64,000 nt of DNA from Exobacillus caeni (lineage in GTDB: Bacteria; Bacillota; Bacilli; Bacillales; Guptibacillaceae). The notes under the pieces are model-generated. The model saw only the letters and a program-made list of their open reading frames with translations. It did not search any database and was not told the origin of the DNA. Positions 42,757 to 51,791 of this stretch are shown here, one piece after another. Positions within the stretch are counted from its first letter, which is position 1; every line of letters starts with the position of its first letter. Location of the stretch: NCBI RefSeq assembly GCF_005747095.1, contig NZ_SWLG01000005.1:186001-250000 (forward strand), given 5' to 3'. Made by a program: the position numbers and the translations under genes.

Positions 42757-45651
42757 TTAAGTTAATACAGGTTCTTCACGTCGGAACAGCAAACGTTCAA
42801 ACGTATCTTTAGAAAGCGGTTTACTGTAAAAATAGCCCTGGCCGTATTGGCATCCGAATGATTTTATGATTTCTCCCTGCTCTTTTGTTTCAATTCCTTC
42901 GGCTACGATCGACAGGTTCAGCCCCTGGCACATCGTGATCACTGCCTTAACTATCGCAGCATCCGCATTGTTTTCCTGGATATTCCGGACAAATGACTGA
43001 TCTATCTTTAATATATCGAGCGGGAAATCTTTCAAATAGCTTAGTGAGGAATAACCAGTACCAAAATCATCTATGGATACCTTGATCCCAAGAGATCTTA
43101 ATTCATTCAACATCGTTTTGCTGTATTCCGTATTGGCTAATGTCGTACTCTCCGTTACTTCAAGATGCAGGCAATGCGGTGGAAGGCCGGACTCATTCAA
43201 TGCCTGTTTTACAGATGCTACAAAAGCTGGACTCTGAAACTGCCTGCCCGAAACATTAACACTTATGGAGAGTTCAGGAAATCCAAGCAACTGCCACTGT
43301 CTCGTTTGATTACATGCTTCATTCAATACCCAGATACCGATATCTTCGATCAGTCCGGTTTCTTCAGCCAACGGAATAAACTGAGCTGGAGAGACCAGGC
43401 CAAGCTTTGGATGGTTCCATCTGATGAGCGCTTCACATGCATAAATCTCCTGCTCATCCAGACTTATTTGCGGCTGGTAGTATAGTATCAATTCATTTTT
43501 CTCGATCGCCCTGCGCAAATAGCTTTCAAGCTCCAGCCGTTCAAAAGTCTGGCCGTTCATTTCATCTGTATAAAATTCGATTCTGTTCGCACCAAAGGTT
43601 TTAGCCCTGTCCATCGCGATGTATGCATTTCTCATCAAACGGTCCAGCTCTTTTCCATCATAAGGAGAAATACTGATACCGATGCTTGCAGAAATGTAAT
43701 ATTCCTGTTCATTATGTATAATCGGTTGATTCAATGCATCAATCACCTTTTGAGATAAAAGAAGCGCTTCCTTTTCATCAGTTATCCTTGGCATTAAAAC
43801 TGTAAATTCATCACCGCCAAACCTTGCTAATACCGCTTCATCCTTTATTACCTGCTTCAGCATACCGGAAACTTCTTTTAAGATAAGATCACCAGTATTG
43901 TGGCCAAGACTATCATTTATCAGTTTAAAACGGTCGAGGTCGATAAACATAATCGCCAATCTGTCATTCGCCTTTTTCAACGATTGTTCAACCAGATTTT
44001 CAAACAAGAGCCTGTTTGGCAGGTCGGTTAGGGCATCATAATAAGCTAAATGTGCAATTGTTTCTTCCGCTTCCCTCTGGCGGTGAATGTTCTTTCCGAT
44101 TCCATATGCGCCAACAATTTTTCCATTAACGACGATAGGTATATTTGTAATCGTAAATGCGATACGTTCTCCGCTCTTACTCAGTAATACAGAATCATAG
44201 GTTTGTGATACTCCGTTTAGCGCCTGGTAGAAACGTTCCCTCGTCTTTTTCTTATATTCACGGCTAACAAACTTTAACGCGTTTTTCCGCATCACTTCTT
44301 CTGGTTCATATTCAAGTACTTTTTGCAGTGCCGGATTCGCGCTAGTAATTCTCCCTTGCATATCAACCGAATAAACAAGGTTCGGGTTTTGATCAAAAAG
44401 AGACTTATATTTTTGTTCAGAATGCTGGAGCGTAGTGTTTAGTAACTCAAGCTCTTCTGTTGATGCTTTGATTAAATGTGACAATGCTTTAAGTCCATCC
44501 AAGTCTTTCATCTCCTGAGTGTATGTTCGAGTTGTCTGTTGTACGGTAGGCAATACATTTTTTTCTGCGATGGAAACGATGAGCGAACTGTTCACACTGT
44601 TCGATATGCCATTTTTCGTAATATAAAATTCTCCATGCAGAAAACAGCCATTCACAGGGGATATGTCTTCAAGCGGATTCAGTTTTACTGCAATCGATTT
44701 ATTAAAAAAGTTTTTTACCGCCTCAGAAGAAAAAACATAAATCGATTCGGTAGGAACGTTGGAAACATTGTCATACAAGCGTTTGGATGCTTCAACATAA
44801 GAAGCAGCTTCCCCAAAAGAAAATTGTAGTTTGTCTCCTGGCTCTATCTTCTTATTAACCGTTATACTTCCATCACTATGCCGTCTAACTATATGAAGCG
44901 GAACATCTGTATCACCTGATATATTTATTAGCGGAATTTGTGATGCTGATCCGGGCAGGTTCCTCGATATTTCTTCCCCTAAATACTTTCGATAAAGCTC
45001 CACCGGTTCGATTCCATCTATCGAATAAATTCTGTTTTTATTTGATCTGGTAACTTCAAATATCTTCCCTTCAGCCTTCCAGTCTATTTCTTGAAAAACT
45101 TTAACCTGCAATTTCGGGTTGTTAAATGCTGCAGCCACTATCCCTTTTTTTATAATCTTTTCATCCGTCACCAAAAAACCGCTGCCATAACCAGCATGTC
45201 CCCCGACAACAATGACATCTCTTGAAACCGAATGGACTCCCTTTATAAATGCTTCATCATTTGTAACGCCAGCAGTATACAGGACAATTAGTTTTGTGTT
45301 TGTTTGGATCAGTTGTTCGGCAAGCTGCTTTCCTTCCAGATAAAGATCGTTGCTTTTTTCGATCCCGGTAATAGTTGTAGTAATTTGTGTTTTTTCAAAA
45401 ACCGAAAAAGTCAGCAGTACTTTCCCCTCAATAAAAAAGCCTGAATGAAGTAAACCGTTTGCACTTATGCCAACTATCTTTGCAGCAGGTATCATTTGCT
45501 TGATCTGCCTGGATATAAAAAGCGGCAAATCGGAATGCCCTTTCTCTGCATGGATCATTACAAATACTGATGCCTGTTTTGCCAGCGCTTTCGTATCGAT
45601 AAATTGTGATAGTTCATCTATGGTATTAAAAAGAGTGGTGTATGTACGCAT
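42757..45651 (-). CDS. FIST-PAS-GGDEF-EAL cyclic-di-GMP signalling protein
   Basis: ATG 45651 is preferred, because GAGGTGAGGATA lies directly before it; a GTG at 45660 also exists. The 964-residue protein has FIST_N and FIST_C sensor domains (about 1-390), a PAS domain (about 410-530, LFDQNPNLVYSVDMQG), an intact GGDEF domain (ARFGGDEFTVL) and an intact EAL domain (CEALIRW, SVNVSGRQF, EVTES, IDDFGTG, LKIDQ, AEGIET, GYGQGY-like GCQYGQGY). No inhibitory RxxD site is seen ahead of GGDEF. No transmembrane segment occurs, so it is a cytoplasmic sensor. Both synthesis and hydrolysis of c-di-GMP are possible; FIST domains bind small ligands such as amino acids. Confidence 0.93.
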   Translation of the reverse strand: MRTYTTLFNTIDELSQFIDTKALAKQASVFVMIHAEKGHSDLPLFISRQIKQMIPAAKIVGISANGLLHSGFFIEGKVLLTFSVFEKTQITTTITGIEKSNDLYLEGKQLAEQLIQTNTKLIVLYTAGVTNDEAFIKGVHSVSRDVIVVGGHAGYGSGFLVTDEKIIKKGIVAAAFNNPKLQVKVFQEIDWKAEGKIFEVTRSNKNRIYSIDGIEPVELYRKYLGEEISRNLPGSASQIPLINISGDTDVPLHIVRRHSDGSITVNKKIEPGDKLQFSFGEAASYVEASKRLYDNVSNVPTESIYVFSSEAVKNFFNKSIAVKLNPLEDISPVNGCFLHGEFYITKNGISNSVNSSLIVSIAEKNVLPTVQQTTRTYTQEMKDLDGLKALSHLIKASTEELELLNTTLQHSEQKYKSLFDQNPNLVYSVDMQGRITSANPALQKVLEYEPEEVMRKNALKFVSREYKKKTRERFYQALNGVSQTYDSVLLSKSGERIAFTITNIPIVVNGKIVGAYGIGKNIHRQREAEETIAHLAYYDALTDLPNRLLFENLVEQSLKKANDRLAIMFIDLDRFKLINDSLGHNTGDLILKEVSGMLKQVIKDEAVLARFGGDEFTVLMPRITDEKEALLLSQKVIDALNQPIIHNEQEYYISASIGISISPYDGKELDRLMRNAYIAMDRAKTFGANRIEFYTDEMNGQTFERLELESYLRRAIEKNELILYYQPQISLDEQEIYACEALIRWNHPKLGLVSPAQFIPLAEETGLIEDIGIWVLNEACNQTRQWQLLGFPELSISVNVSGRQFQSPAFVASVKQALNESGLPPHCLHLEVTESTTLANTEYSKTMLNELRSLGIKVSIDDFGTGYSSLSYLKDFPLDILKIDQSFVRNIQENNADAAIVKAVITMCQGLNLSIVAEGIETKEQGEIIKSFGCQYGQGYFYSKPLSKDTFERLLFRREEPVLT

Positions 45652-45848
45652 TATCCTCACCTCATTCCCTTCTAAATTTTAGGAAATTAAGATAACAAAA
45701 TGTTACGAAATTGTAATATTATGTTTATCATACCATAAATATTGTAGTTAATTGTAGAAAAATTCCGATTAAAGCCCCTGATCTTCAATCCTAGTTTAAG
45801 TATCGGCATATTTCGACTTCTCGTTAAGTTTTTTTAGAATGAAGAAAA

Positions 45849-45864
45849 CTCGCCGATTGGCGAG
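45849..45864 (-). terminator. Second, weak terminator hairpin
   Basis: CTCGCC-GATT-GGCGAG is a perfect short stem; on the minus strand it is followed by TTTTCTTC. It lies downstream of the yisL terminator and before the FIST gene promoter region. Confidence 0.5.
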
Positions 45865-45908
45865 CCTTCCCCTCTGTTAAAAAGTTATACTTTTATGAAC
45901 GGTAAAAA

Positions 45909-45936
45909 AAGAAGACTGCTTAATCGCAGTCTTCTT
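45909..45936 (-). terminator. Terminator of yisL
   Basis: AAGAAGACTGC and GCAGTCTTCTT pair perfectly around a six-base loop; on the minus strand a T run follows. Confidence 0.9.
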
Positions 45937-45946
45937 TTCATATTCT

Positions 45947-46309
45947 TTATAACGTATAAATGTGCAAGACTGAATAACCGTAGAATAATACAAGTGCAAA
46001 GGCGATAACGAGCTGAATCCAGTAAACAGTAGTGGACTTTCCATTTTTGCCTTTCACGAGCACCATTTCCATGGAAGTAAGCAGCCATATCGCCAGTGCA
46101 GCTTTAATATATACCGGTCCATAAAATCCAAAAGCCGCTGTGATATCTACTACCATCACGATTCCGGAAATCAAAGTTAAAATATAAAACAACCTTAAAA
46201 TCATATGCGTGATCTTTTGTCCTTTTTCTTTACCGAGTCGCAATAGAAAATAACTAACAAAAAATAGAATGAGTGTCAGCACCCATGCTGTATAGTGGGC
46301 ATGAAGCAT
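45947..46309 (-). CDS. yisL: UPF0344/DUF1516 membrane protein YisL
   Basis: A 120-residue protein with four predicted membrane helices (about 6-24, 35-55, 65-83, 96-117), matching the YisL family in length and pattern (LHAHYTAWVLTLILFF at the start). Function is unknown. It is monocistronic with a strong terminator. The ribosome site GGGAGGAAATG is about 10 bases from the ATG. Its place between asnO and yisK matches B. subtilis. Confidence 0.9.
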   Translation of the reverse strand: MLHAHYTAWVLTLILFFVSYFLLRLGKEKGQKITHMILRLFYILTLISGIVMVVDITAAFGFYGPVYIKAALAIWLLTSMEMVLVKGKNGKSTTVYWIQLVIAFALVLFYGYSVLHIYTL

Positions 46310-46498
46310 CTTTTACATTTCCTCCCTGTACATTGTATATTATGAAACCCTATCTATCATATCATGAAAAATTGTTTTGTGAGAAGGTCTGGTGTTATTT
46401 AAGATAACTGATAAATTCTTTATTCAAATTGTAGGAAGTAAGCATTTTCATTGTTATAATGGTTAAGAATCGTTCAATTTACATAAAGGAGTGATAGA

Positions 46499-47689
46499 AT
46501 GGTACGAACTAATGAGATTATCGATCAAACAGAAAAATACGGTGCAAAAAACTATCATCCACTGCCGATTGTTGTAACTAAGGCTGAAGGCGTCTGGGTT
46601 GAAGACCCTGAAGGCAACAAATACATGGATATGCTTAGCGCGTATTCCGCTGTTAACCAGGGCCACCGCCATCCTAAAATCATTGATGCGTTAAAAGACC
46701 AGGCTGACCGCGTTACCCTGACATCCAGAGCATTTCATAACGATCAGCTTGGACCGTGGTATGAAAAAGTTTCTAACATTACCAATAAAGATATGGTCCT
46801 GCCGATGAACACGGGTGCTGAAGCAGTTGAAACAGCTGTAAAAGCTATCCGCAGATGGGCTTATGAAGTAAAAGGCGTAGAAGAAAACAAGGCTGAAATC
46901 ATTGCATGTGAAGGAAACTTCCATGGTCGTACCATGACTGCTGTTTCATTATCATCGGAAGAAGAGTACCAGCGGGGATTCGGTCCGATGCTTCCAGGCA
47001 TCAAACTCATTCCTTATGGTGATGTGGATGCATTAAAAGAAGCGATCACACCGAATACAGCAGGGTTCTTGTTTGAGCCGATCCAGGGTGAAGCAGGAAT
47101 CAATATTCCTCCTGAAGGATTTTTAAAAGAAGCATACGAAGTATGTAAAGAGAACAATGTTATCTATGCCGCAGATGAAATCCAGGCCGGCCTTGGCCGT
47201 TCTGGCAAAATGTTCGCATGCGATTGGGAAGATGTAGAACCGGACTTGTATATTCTTGGTAAAGCTCTGGGAGGAGGCGTATTCCCGATTTCCTGTGTTG
47301 CCGCAAATAAAGATATCCTCGGAGTATTTAATCCTGGCTCCCACGGTTCTACTTTTGGGGGCAACCCGCTTGCTTGTGCGGTTTCGATCGCATCTCTTGC
47401 TGTTATTCTTGAAGAGGACCTTGTTGAGCGTTCCTTAAAACTCGGTAATTACTTTCAAGAAAAGTTAAGGGAAATCGATAATCCAGCAGTTAAAGAAGTG
47501 CGAGGTAGAGGCCTGTTCATCGGAGTAGAACTGCACGAAGCGGCGAGGCCTTATTGTGAGCAGTTAAAAGAAAAAGGTTTATTATGCAAAGAAACACACG
47601 AAACGGTTATCCGATTTGCTCCTCCGCTTATTATTAGCGAAGAAGACCTTGATTGGGCGATCGAAAAGATTAAAGAAGTGCTTCAATAG
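46499..47689 (+). CDS. rocD: Ornithine aminotransferase RocD
   Basis: A 396-residue class III aminotransferase. The PLP lysine is in ILGKALGGG (Lys255), and the fold motifs [17 protein letters not shown] and EPIQGEAG fit ornithine aminotransferase. It converts ornithine to glutamate-5-semialdehyde in arginine and ornithine use. A TATAAT lies at 46455-46460. Unlike B. subtilis rocDEF there is no SigL -24/-12 element in the 190 bases upstream and no rocE or rocF after it. The start follows AAAGGAGTGATAGA, and a strong terminator follows. Confidence 0.94.
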   Translation: MVRTNEIIDQTEKYGAKNYHPLPIVVTKAEGVWVEDPEGNKYMDMLSAYSAVNQGHRHPKIIDALKDQADRVTLTSRAFHNDQLGPWYEKVSNITNKDMVLPMNTGAEAVETAVKAIRRWAYEVKGVEENKAEIIACEGNFHGRTMTAVSLSSEEEYQRGFGPMLPGIKLIPYGDVDALKEAITPNTAGFLFEPIQGEAGINIPPEGFLKEAYEVCKENNVIYAADEIQAGLGRSGKMFACDWEDVEPDLYILGKALGGGVFPISCVAANKDILGVFNPGSHGSTFGGNPLACAVSIASLAVILEEDLVERSLKLGNYFQEKLREIDNPAVKEVRGRGLFIGVELHEAARPYCEQLKEKGLLCKETHETVIRFAPPLIISEEDLDWAIEKIKEVLQ

Positions 47690-47712
47690 GAATAACTAAA
47701 TATCATTCTGTT

Positions 47713-47744
47713 AAAGAAGAGGTGCTATTTGCGCCTCTTCTTTT
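47713..47744 (+). terminator. Terminator of rocD
   Basis: AAAGAAGAGGTGC pairs with GCGCCTCTTCTTT (one G-T pair) and is followed by T residues. Confidence 0.9.
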
Positions 47745-47754
47745 TGTTGATTTG

Positions 47755-47792
47755 AAAAAGGATCGATCCACTTTAGTGATCGATCCTTTTTT
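47755..47792. terminator. Bidirectional terminator between rocD and gabD
   Basis: AAAAAGGATCGATC and GATCGATCCTTTTTT pair almost perfectly, with A and T runs on either side suited to termination in both directions. Confidence 0.88.
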
Positions 47793-47803
47793 CTGTAAAG
47801 ATT

Positions 47804-49231
47804 TTATTCTGTTCCGATCGAAACGTATTTCGTTTCAAGATAGTCTTCTAATCCTTCTTTACCGCCTTCTCGCCCGAGTCCGCTTTGCTTCATTCCGCCA
47901 AACGGTGCCTGTGCAGCTGAAGGAACCCCGTCATTCCAACCGATGATTCCGTAATCAAGTGCGTTAACTACTTTGTTTCCTTTTGAAACACTTTCAGTAA
48001 ATACATATGCAGCTAAACCGAACGGTGTCTGGTTTGCATATTTGATGCCTTCATCTATGGAAGAAATTTTTTGGATCGGCGCAACCGGGCCAAATGTTTC
48101 TTCGTTCATGATAAGCATTGCCGGTTTAACACCTGTAAGAACGGTTGGTTTATAAAAATACGCTCCGTCCTTCTCATATCCTTCTCCCCCTGCAGCAATT
48201 TCCGCACCCTGGTTTTCCGCATTTCTTACATGCTTGTCGATTTTTTCAAAGCCGGCTTTGTTAATGATAGGACCGATCATCGTTCCTTCTTCCATGCCGT
48301 CTCCAACCTGCAGTTCTTTTGTCTTTTTAACAAACTTGTCCACGAATTCATCATGGATATCTTCATGTACATATACGCGATTCCCGCAAATGCAGGTCTG
48401 GCCGCCGTTTCGGAACTTAGAAGCCAGAACGCCATCTACAGCTTTATCAACATCTGCATCATCGAGTACTATAATCGGTGCGTGCCCGCCAAGTTCAAGC
48501 GAGATTTTCTTTACTGAATCGGCAGCCTGTTTCATCAGCAGTTTCCCAACTTGAGTCGACCCGGTAAAAGTGATCTTTCTGACATGCGGATTGCTTAACA
48601 GTTCTCCTCCTATTGCCTTTGGATCACCCGTGACCAGATTTACTACTCCTTTAGGAATCCCCGCTTCTTCACATAACTCTACAAGCTTAATCGCTGTTAA
48701 TGGTGTTTCTTCTGGCGGTTTTACTACAAAGGTACAGCCTGCTGCAAGCGCAGGGCCGAGTTTTCTTGTAATCATAGCTGCAGGGAAGTTCCATGGTGTG
48801 ATCGCGCCAACAACTCCAACTGGCTGCTTTCGAACTTCCATATGTTTCCCCTGTTTATGAGGGGGGATAATACGTCCATACATCCTTTTTCCCTCTTCCG
48901 CAAACCATTCCAGGTAGGAAGCAGCATACTGAACTTCTCCTTTTGATTCATGAAGCGGCTTACCCATTTCCTTTGTCATAATCTCTGCGACCTCATCTTC
49001 ATTTTCAAGCAATAACCGGGTTAGCTTTTTTAAGTAATCAGCTCGATCGTAGGCTGTTAGCTGAGACCAGGAGTCGAACGCCCTGTATGCAGCGTCGATC
49101 GCTTTTCTCGTTTCTTTTTCCCCTGCCATCGGTACAGATCCGTACACTTCTCCCGTGGCTGGATTTCTCACCTCTAGCTTTTCAAGATCGCCGCCAGTCC
49201 ATTCTCCATTGATATACATTTTCTTGTCCAA
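47804..49231 (-). CDS. gabD: Succinate-semialdehyde dehydrogenase (NAD(P)+), GabD type
   Basis: A 475-residue aldehyde dehydrogenase with the SSADH signature GGQTCICGNR, containing the catalytic Cys and the redox-sensitive second Cys, the Glu motif LELGGHAPIIVLDDAD and the FGPVAPI C-terminal motif. It oxidises succinate semialdehyde to succinate. It starts with TTG at 49231 behind ACGGAGGGGTTTAA. It comes 101 bases after the glcD stop and is probably the last gene of a yisK-glcD-gabD transcript, though a separate promoter cannot be excluded. Confidence 0.92.
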   Translation of the reverse strand: MDKKMYINGEWTGGDLEKLEVRNPATGEVYGSVPMAGEKETRKAIDAAYRAFDSWSQLTAYDRADYLKKLTRLLLENEDEVAEIMTKEMGKPLHESKGEVQYAASYLEWFAEEGKRMYGRIIPPHKQGKHMEVRKQPVGVVGAITPWNFPAAMITRKLGPALAAGCTFVVKPPEETPLTAIKLVELCEEAGIPKGVVNLVTGDPKAIGGELLSNPHVRKITFTGSTQVGKLLMKQAADSVKKISLELGGHAPIIVLDDADVDKAVDGVLASKFRNGGQTCICGNRVYVHEDIHDEFVDKFVKKTKELQVGDGMEEGTMIGPIINKAGFEKIDKHVRNAENQGAEIAAGGEGYEKDGAYFYKPTVLTGVKPAMLIMNEETFGPVAPIQKISSIDEGIKYANQTPFGLAAYVFTESVSKGNKVVNALDYGIIGWNDGVPSAAQAPFGGMKQSGLGREGGKEGLEDYLETKYVSIGTE

Positions 49232-49332
49232 TTAAACCCCTCCGTTCTTCAATAGATCACACTGTTTAACATCAAATTGAACTTCAACTCTCGTCTATTC
49301 CATTCCTTTTTTTTATTTGAATTAAACGCCCA

Positions 49333-50727
49333 TCATAGATTATCATCGGCTGAAAAAATCTTTCCGGGATTCAAGATATTATTGGGATCCCATGCTTTTT
49401 TTATCCTCCTCATCATGTCGATCCCTGTTTCGCCGACTTCGTTTTTCAAAAAGGGGGATTTTAACATTCCGATGCCATGTTCCCCTGAAAGTGTTCCACC
49501 GAGTTCAAGAGCACTTTGAAAGATCTCTTTTACTGCAAGTTCTGCTCTTTCCAGTTGTCCAGCATCCTCCTTGTCCAATAACAAGTTGGGATGAAGGTTC
49601 CCATCGCCCGCATGTCCGAACACTACTAGCGGAACGTTATACTTTTCACCTATCGTTTTCAGCCTTTTAATCATTGCGGGAATCTGGCTTACTGGAACTG
49701 TGGCATCTTCCGAGAGCTTCCATGAACACAACGCTTTTATCGCAGGTGAAACAAGCTTCCTTGCCTTCCATAATCGATTTGATTCTGTTTCATTTTTCGC
49801 AACCGTTACACAACCCCCAAAATTTTCAAATATCAATGCAATTTCATCGATTTCCTTTTGTACGTTTTCACCTGTTCCGTCAACTTCCGCTAAAAGGAGA
49901 GCTTCAGCAAATACAGGTAGATCCATCGGTTCAAATTTTTCCACCGCCTTGATACATGCCTGGTCTATAAACTCAAGCTTTGAAGGCAAGAGACCATTTT
50001 GCAGGACTGCTGACACGGCGTTTCCTGCTAAGGTCATATCCTCAAACGTTGCAGAAAGGGTTCTTGTTTCTTTAGGGCGAGGAATAAGCTTAAGGGTAAC
50101 TTGAGAGACAACGGCAAGAGTTCCCTCAGAGCCGGTGATCAAGCCTGTCAAATCATAACCGGTTACATTTTTCATCGTTTTCCCTCCGGTTTTCATTACT
50201 TTGCCCTCCGGCGTTACGATTTCCAGCCCAAGGACATAGTCTCCCGTAACGCCATATTTTAATCCCCGGGGACCGCCAGCATTCTCTGCGACGTTTCCAG
50301 CTATTGTGGCTATATCGAGGCTGCTCGGATCTGGAGGATACATCAAGCCATGTTTACTTGCTGCCTTATCAATATCTGCAGTGATAACACCAGGAGAAGC
50401 AACAGCTATCAGATTATTTGGATCAATTTCAAGTGTTGATGTCCATTTAGTAGAATCCATTATGATACCCTCTACAACCGGCACAGGCCCTCCGCTTAAA
50501 GAAGTCCCCCGTCCTCTTGGAAAAACTGGGGTCTTATATTGGTTCGCTAACAAAAGAATTTCGGAAGCTTCTTTTGTTGTTATAGGAAAAACAACTGCAA
50601 GCGGTGTCGTTCCCTCTGAAGAATAATCACTCTTGAACGGAACAAGCGACTCATGGTCAACAATGACTCTGGAGGCATCTTTTACAATTCGATGAAGTTG
50701 TTCGATTAAGCTTTGTGTGTTCGCCAT
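49333..50727 (-). CDS. FAD-linked D-2-hydroxyacid dehydrogenase, GlcD-like
   Basis: A 464-residue VAO/PCMH-type flavoprotein: FAD-binding PRGRGTSLSGG and GNVAENAGGPRGLKYG in the N-terminal half, and in the C-terminal half GHAGDGNLHPN (putative metal/substrate site) and SGEHGIGMLKSPF. It resembles the glycolate oxidase subunit GlcD and D-lactate/D-2-hydroxyglutarate dehydrogenases; the substrate is not determined. No GlcE or GlcF partner genes are present. It follows yisK by 18 bases, so the two are coupled. Confidence 0.9.
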   Translation of the reverse strand: MANTQSLIEQLHRIVKDASRVIVDHESLVPFKSDYSSEGTTPLAVVFPITTKEASEILLLANQYKTPVFPRGRGTSLSGGPVPVVEGIIMDSTKWTSTLEIDPNNLIAVASPGVITADIDKAASKHGLMYPPDPSSLDIATIAGNVAENAGGPRGLKYGVTGDYVLGLEIVTPEGKVMKTGGKTMKNVTGYDLTGLITGSEGTLAVVSQVTLKLIPRPKETRTLSATFEDMTLAGNAVSAVLQNGLLPSKLEFIDQACIKAVEKFEPMDLPVFAEALLLAEVDGTGENVQKEIDEIALIFENFGGCVTVAKNETESNRLWKARKLVSPAIKALCSWKLSEDATVPVSQIPAMIKRLKTIGEKYNVPLVVFGHAGDGNLHPNLLLDKEDAGQLERAELAVKEIFQSALELGGTLSGEHGIGMLKSPFLKNEVGETGIDMMRRIKKAWDPNNILNPGKIFSADDNL

Positions 50728-50745
50728 CTCTTTGCCCCCTCTCTT

Positions 50746-51645
50746 TTACTTAACGGTATTGACCAGTGTTCCCAACCCTTCGATCGTAATTTCCACCCGA
50801 TCACCTGGTTTAAGGAACCGCGGTGGCTTAAAGCCTTTCCCAACTCCAGACGGTGTACCAGTAGCAATAATATCTCCCGGTTCGAGCGTCATTGCCTGTG
50901 AAATCACTTCAAGGAGTTCAGGAATATCAAAAATAAAGTCTTTTGTATTTCCGTTCTGTCTTACTTCCCCATTTACACGTGTAACGATGGAAAGGTTATG
51001 CGGATCGTTAACAGCGCTTTTATGTAGAATCACCGGTCCCATCGGACAGGAAGTATCCAAACTCTTCCCCATAAAAAATTGTTTGTGTCGCTTTTGTAGA
51101 TCTCTTGCACTCACATCATTGATTATCGTATATCCGAATACGTAATCCAGTGCGTTCTCTTTGCTTATCGCTCTTCCTTTTTTACCGATGACGACAGCTA
51201 ATTCCCCCTCATAATCGAGCTGTGTTGTTACGTTAGGATGGGAATAGATCGATTCATGAGTTGCTATTACGCATGTCGGCGGTTTTGTAAAGATGATAGG
51301 GAAATCAGGAATATCAGCTTCACTTCCCATTTCGATAGCATGCGCAGCGTAGTTTTTCCCAACACAAAATATATTTTTAATAGGTTTTGGAATAGGAGAT
51401 CGGAGGATTATCTCATCCATCGAATAACGAAACTGCCCAAAATTTATCTTTGATGATCTCATTTCTCTAATGAATTCTTCTGATTTCTCCCCATAAAGGG
51501 AAATCCATTCTTGAAGATTCGCTGGGTTCGTTTCTTCGCTTCTAAAATCCGCTATCTTTTTAAGGTCATAAACATAACCATCTTCTTCGCTAAATATGAC
51601 TCCAAAGGACTCTCTTCCATCTAGTGTAAAGCTGGTAAACTTCAT
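50746..51645 (-). CDS. yisK: Fumarylacetoacetate-hydrolase-family protein YisK
   Basis: ATG 51645 (MKFTSFTLDG) is used because AAAGGATA lies eight bases before; another ATG at 51651 sits too close. The 299-residue protein has the FAH fold metal ligands in DYEGELAVVIGKKG and the SLDTSCPMGPV loop, and is very similar to B. subtilis YisK, an oxaloacetate-decarboxylating enzyme that also interacts with the Mbl cell-wall machinery. In this operon it may act in a pathway with glcD and gabD. Gene order agrees with B. subtilis. Confidence 0.9.
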   Translation of the reverse strand: MKFTSFTLDGRESFGVIFSEEDGYVYDLKKIADFRSEETNPANLQEWISLYGEKSEEFIREMRSSKINFGQFRYSMDEIILRSPIPKPIKNIFCVGKNYAAHAIEMGSEADIPDFPIIFTKPPTCVIATHESIYSHPNVTTQLDYEGELAVVIGKKGRAISKENALDYVFGYTIINDVSARDLQKRHKQFFMGKSLDTSCPMGPVILHKSAVNDPHNLSIVTRVNGEVRQNGNTKDFIFDIPELLEVISQAMTLEPGDIIATGTPSGVGKGFKPPRFLKPGDRVEITIEGLGTLVNTVK

Positions 51646-51750
51646 TTCCATTATCCTTTCGTTGTTTGGAATAGGTTGCAAAACATTTGGCATTTACAGG
51701 TTAAAATAATCCTGTATTTTATTTTATCAGAAAATTTTAAAAAACACAGA

Positions 51751-51785
51751 AAAACCACAGTCCCTATAGCTCTAGAAACTGTGGT
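51751..51785 (-). terminator. Terminator of the YknWX-like operon
   Basis: ACCACAGT and ACTGTGGT pair, with an inner CTATAG/CTCTAG arm; on the minus strand the stem is followed by TTTTTCTG. Confidence 0.8.
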
Positions 51786-51791
51786 CATGAT

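Noticed and set aside
46310-46498. SigL (-24/-12) promoter for rocD, as in B. subtilis
   Set aside because: No TGGCAC-N5-TTGCA element is found; a TATAAT lies at 46455-46460 instead.
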